Assembly (NCBI GenBank): GCA_963790095.1
Contig: CAWBNO010000022.1
Span: 186,001 to 250,000 of the forward strand
Direction: 5' to 3'
DNA length: 64,000 nucleotides
Source of the DNA: JAAXQD01 sp963790095
GTDB taxonomy: Bacteria > Desulfobacterota > Desulfobacteria > Desulfobacterales > UBA11574
This document shows positions 59,925 to 64,000 of this stretch, one piece after another. A model generated the notes under the pieces. It made no database searches. It worked only from the letters and a program-made list of their open reading frames with translations, and was not told where the DNA came from. Both the position numbers and the translations under genes were made by a program. Each line of letters opens with the position of its first letter. Within the stretch, counting starts at the first letter, position 1.

Positions 59925-61304
59925 ATGCCTCGCCTCTTATTAATCAATCCGTCCAACACTAATAAAGTACTCGGAAATATCAGTGCAACTGCTGTCCCTC
60001 CCCTGAACCTGCCATATCTGGCAGCAGTGACTCCGCATCATTATCACATAGAAGTCCTCGATGAGAATATCGAACCCTTTGAATACCGGGAAGCTGATAT
60101 TGTGGGCATTACGGCCTATACGGCTTCTGTTTATCGAGCATATCAAATTGCCCAAATTTATCGCAAGAGGGGTATTCCCACCGTTATGGGCGGCATACAT
60201 GTTTCCATGATGCCTGAAGAAGCGCTGCAATATTGCGACACTGTAGTCAAGGGAGAAGCCGAGGAAATCTGGCCGAAGGTTCTTGAAGATTTCGAAGCTG
60301 GAAACCTGCAAACACAATACACAGGAACCTGGCCAAGTTTAGAAACCTTACCGCTTCCACGCCGGGATATCCTCCGAAACCCATACTATCAATGGGGCAG
60401 CATCCAGACCTCTCGTGGATGCCCAATGAACTGCACTTTCTGTTCCGTTACTGTCTTCAACGGTCGGCGTTTTAGGAGACGATCTATAGACGCAGTCTTA
60501 GAGGAACTCGAACAAATCCAACAAAAAAAAATAATGATAGTTGATGACAACATTATCGGCCATGGAAAAAAAGATCTGGAATGGACCCGTGATTTTTTTT
60601 CTCGAATTATAGAGAAAAACATCAAAAAGATCTTTTTTGCACAGACGTCCATCCTTTTGGGCGAAGACCCTGAACTCGTTCGCCTTGCCGCAAGAGCCGG
60701 ACTTAAAATTGTCTTTGTCGGCATGGAGTCCATAAACCCTAACACGCTTAAATCTTATGGAAAGAGTATCAACCTGAAACGACTTCAACAGAATCAATAC
60801 AAAGAATTGATCGCAAGAATCCGTAATGAAGGAATCGCCTTTCTAGGTGCGTTTGTTCTGGGCGGCGACGAAGACAATCTTTCGACGTTTCATTCTACCC
60901 TTAAATTTATTAAATCTTCACACATAGATGTTATTCAGGTCACCAAGCCCACCCCCTTACCCGGCACACAACTTTGGGAAAACCTGCAGAAAGAAAATAG
61001 AATTCTAAATCAAGATTTTCCCGAAGCGTGGAACAACTATCGTTTCTCAACGCTACTCTTCAACCCGGCACAGATGTCAATAAAAGATGTATACATGGGT
61101 TTTACCTATTTACGAAAAGCCTATTATAGCTTCTGGGAAACGATCAAAAGAACCCTGTCTACATTTTTTACCACAAAAAGCTTGACCGCAACCATCATTG
61201 CCTATAAATTCAATGGCTCCTATCGCAAAGCATTCAGAAAATCTGAACATTATAGGCGGTATAATAACATCAGTTTAAAGAAAAAATTTATGCCTGATAA
61301 ATAA
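59925..61304 (+). CDS. B12-binding-type radical SAM protein
   Basis: 459 residues. The N-terminal 130 residues have the cobalamin-binding fold seen in BchE-like enzymes ('LLLINPSNTNKVLGN', 'VDIVGITAYTASVYRAYQI' region, 'GIPTVMGGIHVSMMPEEALQ'). The radical SAM core has 'TSRGCPMNCTFCSVTVFNG' (CX3CX2C), then 'KIMIVDDNIIGHGKKDLEWT', 'LKIVFVGMESINPNTLKSYG' and 'GAFVLGGDEDN'. Family members perform methylations and rearrangements on lipids, porphyrins or phosphonates. The adjacent SAM methyltransferase 53 bases downstream may act on the same molecule. Substrate unknown. Confidence 0.88.
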   Translation: MPRLLLINPSNTNKVLGNISATAVPPLNLPYLAAVTPHHYHIEVLDENIEPFEYREADIVGITAYTASVYRAYQIAQIYRKRGIPTVMGGIHVSMMPEEALQYCDTVVKGEAEEIWPKVLEDFEAGNLQTQYTGTWPSLETLPLPRRDILRNPYYQWGSIQTSRGCPMNCTFCSVTVFNGRRFRRRSIDAVLEELEQIQQKKIMIVDDNIIGHGKKDLEWTRDFFSRIIEKNIKKIFFAQTSILLGEDPELVRLAARAGLKIVFVGMESINPNTLKSYGKSINLKRLQQNQYKELIARIRNEGIAFLGAFVLGGDEDNLSTFHSTLKFIKSSHIDVIQVTKPTPLPGTQLWENLQKENRILNQDFPEAWNNYRFSTLLFNPAQMSIKDVYMGFTYLRKAYYSFWETIKRTLSTFFTTKSLTATIIAYKFNGSYRKAFRKSEHYRRYNNISLKKKFMPDK

Positions 61305-61357
61305 AACCATGTACAATGACATTTATACGTTTCACAAATTATAGCCTTTGATAATCA

Positions 61358-62182
61358 ATGAAAGTTACAAACATGAATCATCACGAATATTTAATGGAAA
61401 ACGATGAAGAAACCCTTCGCCTGGACGTGAAAACAGACGGCGAGAAGGTTGAAAATCAGGCCCTGTGGGCCGGCATAAAACCGGGCATGCGTGTGGCCGA
61501 TTTAGGATTCGGTTCCGGAAAAACCACCGTTTATCTGCACAAACTCGTTCAACCGAAGGGTGAAGTCGTCGGTGTCGATATTGCTGAAGACAGAATAAAA
61601 TACGCCAAAAAGAACTACCATAGAGACGGAATCGAATACATATGCAGAGATATAAGCAAACCTTTAGAAGATCTGGGACTGTTTGATTTTATTTGGGTAC
61701 GCTTTGTTCTTGAATACCACAAATCTAAAAGTTTCGACATCGTCAAAAACATATCCCGCATCCTGAAACCCGGAGGAATTCTCTGCCTCATCGATCTGGA
61801 TTACAACTGCCTGAACCATTTCGGGCTCTCTAAAAGGCTTGAAAGAACACTTTACGGATTAACCAAGGCCTTGGAAAAAAATGCAGACTTCGACCCTTAT
61901 GTGGGGATAAAACTTTATTCTTTTCTTTATGACCTCGGCTACCAGGATATCGATGTGACCATGGCCCCCCATCACCTGATTTTTGGAGAATTGAATGAAA
62001 TCGACAACTTTAACTGGACAAAAAAGGTTGAAGTTGCCGTGAAAAAGTTGGGATATGAGTTTAAAGAATACAAAGGAGGGTATGAAGAGTTTTTTGAAGA
62101 ATTTAAAAAATTTTTTTCCGATCCCAGGCGGTTCACCTATACCCCGATAATCTGCTGCAGGGGAAATAAACCCACAACCTGA
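61358..62182 (+). CDS. SAM-dependent methyltransferase
   Basis: 274-residue class I methyltransferase. The SAM motif I is 'RVADLGFGSGKTTVYLHKLV', motif II 'VVGVDIAEDRIKYAKKNY', and 'ISRILKPGGILCLIDLDYNC' is motif III. The C-terminal half ('FDPYVGIKLYSFLYDLGYQD') resembles ubiquinone/sterol-type small-molecule methyltransferases. It follows the B12-type radical SAM gene, suggesting a shared pathway. An earlier ATG at 61358 ('MKVTNMNHHEYLMEN') is used; ATG 61373 is possible. Confidence 0.88.
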   Translation: MKVTNMNHHEYLMENDEETLRLDVKTDGEKVENQALWAGIKPGMRVADLGFGSGKTTVYLHKLVQPKGEVVGVDIAEDRIKYAKKNYHRDGIEYICRDISKPLEDLGLFDFIWVRFVLEYHKSKSFDIVKNISRILKPGGILCLIDLDYNCLNHFGLSKRLERTLYGLTKALEKNADFDPYVGIKLYSFLYDLGYQDIDVTMAPHHLIFGELNEIDNFNWTKKVEVAVKKLGYEFKEYKGGYEEFFEEFKKFFSDPRRFTYTPIICCRGNKPTT

Positions 62183-62270
62183 CTCAGAATGGACCCATCT
62201 GCATGGGAATCAAAATAGAGCCAAATGTCTTTAAACCGCCCCGCATTCCCTGATACGACGGGATCTACCC

Positions 62271-62300
62271 TTGACAAACTCGTAAAAAAGTCAAAATCTC
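62271..62300 (+). repeat. Dispersed repeat family B, copy 4 (left half)
   Basis: 'ttgacaaactcgtaaaaa' plus 'agtcaaaatctcacgcc' matches the left half of copy 1 (24114). It lies between convergent genes. The other inverted end is missing. Confidence 0.6.
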
Positions 62301-62388
62301 ACGCCAACTTCAGTTAACAGAACACAGACGGGTTTCACGGGATAAATTTTCTCCCACAGACCACAGGCTGTGCTTTCGCCGTTGAAGT

Positions 62389-64000
62389 TCAGGAGCTGAT
62401 ATTTCTAAACAGGCTTTTTAGACACCTGAAATAATGATCTCCGTACTGCGTATTTAACACCCACATCTGATACAATTTTTCATACGGTATGAATTGGGTT
62501 TCTGCAAAGCTTACCGGATAAATCAGTACAGGGATCTCACTCTGGTCGAATTTTGCTGAAAGATGAGAAAGCGTTAAGTAAAGAATGTCCTTGGACAGGT
62601 CGGTGGCGTCCACGACAAAGACCTTGATACAGTTGGTAAGATCAGACAGGTTCAATCCCACATCTGAGATATTTACCATAAAAACCGCCTTTAGATTGAC
62701 ATTGTTTTTCAATGAAAATAGATACTTTTCCCTTTTAAAGCCAAATTTTTGAAACTCTTTGGGCAGATCTCCATGGTCGATGGTGCCGGGCTTTATGTCC
62801 AGGGCATCCAGCATGAGGCCTCCGGACTCATGCTCGTAAAATTTCTTGAACTCGATCAAATCTTCGGGTTCGGTTTTAACGAGTCTCCACGATTCAGGAA
62901 AAGGCAATTCACTATTGGATACTTTCTGATAATGAGAATAGGTAAACGTATCCAGAGAGGAAACTTTTGGATCCTTTATTTCTCTTGCCACACCGCCAAA
63001 GACATGGTTGGGAAATTTGTTTTCGGGCCGGAAATAGCAGAAAAGATAATCCATATGTAGAGAATAGAGGCCATGGGATGCGTTTGAAAAACGGCCGATC
63101 TGGTCCAGCACAGCAATGCCGCTCCTTTTTATGCCCGGGCTGCGTGCAGCATGATGGTGAATCAACCATGCATTTTCATAAAAACGAACCATGGCCACAT
63201 GGCCCTGGATCCGTCCCTTGTCCTGACAAATGAAATGTCGGGCAATCTTCGGATTCCGGCTATACAGTTTTTCGTAGGTCTCTTTGATTTTTTCCTTGTT
63301 GGCCTCGATAAAAGCATATTTTTTCGGATAGATAAAACCGGATTCAAAAAAGAAATCCCAGAGGTCGTCCATATTGACCCTGTTGCAGATATAAGAATGA
63401 CCGTCTTTGGCTTGATGAAGTAATGCCAAGAGTCTGCCGTGGTCTTGGATATCCATATCCAGGATGGCCAGTCCGCATTTCACCCAATCACCGTTTTCTT
63501 CTTCCATAATTTTTCGATAAACAGCCTGGGCTTTACATTTAATATTAAAAATGTCTGCAAAACTCAATTTCATCTCGGGTATGATCATGCCGGGTAACAG
63601 CACGGAATTGTGTATGTCTTCTTCCACCGAAAAACCGGAGCCGGACAAATCGATGACCTTCAGGTTATTCATTTTTTCGGTAAATCGATGTCTGAAGATG
63701 ATGTTTGGAGACGGAACCAGCTTAAGGCGATGGCTTCTGAATTCTTTGGGTTTAAACCTCCGGATCTGATAGTTCACCGGTTCGAGGACATAGCTCCTCG
63801 TTTTATTGTCATCGGACTGCTTGATCACTCTGCATTCCCCAGAATAAAGCATCTCGTTTTCATCGGAAAAATTCAGGTTTACCGGAGATTTAGGATCGAT
63901 CCATTGAAATGTCTGGGGGGGTTTTGCAGTAACTTCTATACGGAAGGCGGTCGTGCTGAAATCCATGAGAACCCCATCGAAAAGAGCGCTGTTCTGAATC
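62389..64000 (-). CDS. PilZ-like domain fused to an acetyltransferase-like domain, N-terminus beyond the window
   Basis: At least 537 residues; the frame stays open from ATG 63966 to the right edge ('QNSALFDGVLMDFSTTAFRI'), so the true start is probably outside. Residues 70-190 form a PilZ-like fold: 'FRSHRLKLVPSPNIIFRH' (two Arg, one residue closer than the canonical Arg-x-x-x-Arg) and Asp-x-Ser-x-x-Gly in 'VIDLSGSGFSVEE'. The upstream part resembles a YcgR-type N-domain. Residues about 210-520 contain GNAT-like strands ('IARHFICQDKGRIQGHVAMV', 'HHHAARSPGIKRSGIAVLDQ') and a second half of similar type. A cyclic di-GMP-controlled acyltransferase is a reasonable guess. Confidence 0.65.
   Translation of the reverse strand, partial: IQNSALFDGVLMDFSTTAFRIEVTAKPPQTFQWIDPKSPVNLNFSDENEMLYSGECRVIKQSDDNKTRSYVLEPVNYQIRRFKPKEFRSHRLKLVPSPNIIFRHRFTEKMNNLKVIDLSGSGFSVEEDIHNSVLLPGMIIPEMKLSFADIFNIKCKAQAVYRKIMEEENGDWVKCGLAILDMDIQDHGRLLALLHQAKDGHSYICNRVNMDDLWDFFFESGFIYPKKYAFIEANKEKIKETYEKLYSRNPKIARHFICQDKGRIQGHVAMVRFYENAWLIHHHAARSPGIKRSGIAVLDQIGRFSNASHGLYSLHMDYLFCYFRPENKFPNHVFGGVAREIKDPKVSSLDTFTYSHYQKVSNSELPFPESWRLVKTEPEDLIEFKKFYEHESGGLMLDALDIKPGTIDHGDLPKEFQKFGFKREKYLFSLKNNVNLKAVFMVNISDVGLNLSDLTNCIKVFVVDATDLSKDILYLTLSHLSAKFDQSEIPVLIYPVSFAETQFIPYEKLYQMWVLNTQYGDHYFRCLKSLFRNISS

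Overview
The window looks like a piece of a Gram-negative, anaerobic Desulfobacterota chromosome, probably of the order Desulfobacterales. That placement is inference. It rests on lipopolysaccharide genes (hldE, kdsD, waaA), lipoproteins, an OmpA-type protein, a PxxKW-type cysteine-rich protein, many PilZ and two-component proteins, a sigma-54 activator and a probable small selenoprotein. No rRNA, CRISPR array, complete insertion sequence or complete prophage was seen.

Layout. 1-2.4 kb: end of a polysaccharide cluster (broken flippase, broken FkbM methyltransferase, intact FkbM methyltransferase). 2.4-5.7 kb: gene fragment, VapBC-like pair, NUDIX hydrolase, small membrane protein. 6-8.3 kb: hemL and a divergent KptA-like protein, then tRNA-Lys. 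8.4-16.4 kb: an AT-rich, gene-poor accessory region behind the tRNA, almost all on the minus strand. It holds three PilZ proteins, two small 'RR-G' repeat proteins, small one-helix membrane peptides and a series of minus-strand terminator hairpins. 16.5-27.4 kb: core genes ktrA/ktrB, tsaD, purM, an alanine/aspartate-type aminotransferase, hom, thrH, a ybgC-type thioesterase, hldE, a DUF167 gene and initiator tRNA-Met. 27.6-35.4 kb: mixed genes including DUF192, two enzymes of unknown substrate, a broken DUF4382 lipoprotein, PilZ, nadE, a ferredoxin-type protein and a flavoprotein. 35.8-41.3 kb: regulation and envelope (sigma-54 activator; ECF sigma, anti-sigma and DUF3106; OmpA lipoprotein; a receiver lacking its phospho-acceptor Asp beside a duplicated helical protein). 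41.3-56.8 kb: pseudouridine synthase, argJ, small selenoprotein candidate, truA, ClC channel, aminotransferase, PxxKW protein, kdsD, pfk, waaA, LppC-like lipoprotein and tyrA. 56.9-64 kb: broken hybrid histidine kinase, B12-type radical SAM enzyme, methyltransferase, and a PilZ plus acetyltransferase-like protein running off the right edge.

How genes work together. hom and thrH with the preceding aminotransferase suggest aspartate-family amino acid synthesis. hldE, kdsD and waaA serve inner-core LPS. ktrA/ktrB form one K+ uptake system. Five PilZ-type proteins in 64 kb, with no GGDEF or EAL gene in view, indicate that this stretch reads rather than makes cyclic di-GMP.

Most notable. (1) A 60-codon ORF upstream of truA has one in-frame TGA followed by a hairpin closely resembling the E. 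coli fdhF SECIS apex: a likely selenoprotein. (2) Twelve frame breaks are each repaired by removing one base, and all lie in accessory genes while core genes are intact. (3) Several families of short dispersed repeats sit at gene 3' ends, three times overlapping the stop codon. (4) The PxxKW gene has a consensus promoter and an intrinsic terminator directly in front of its ribosome binding site.
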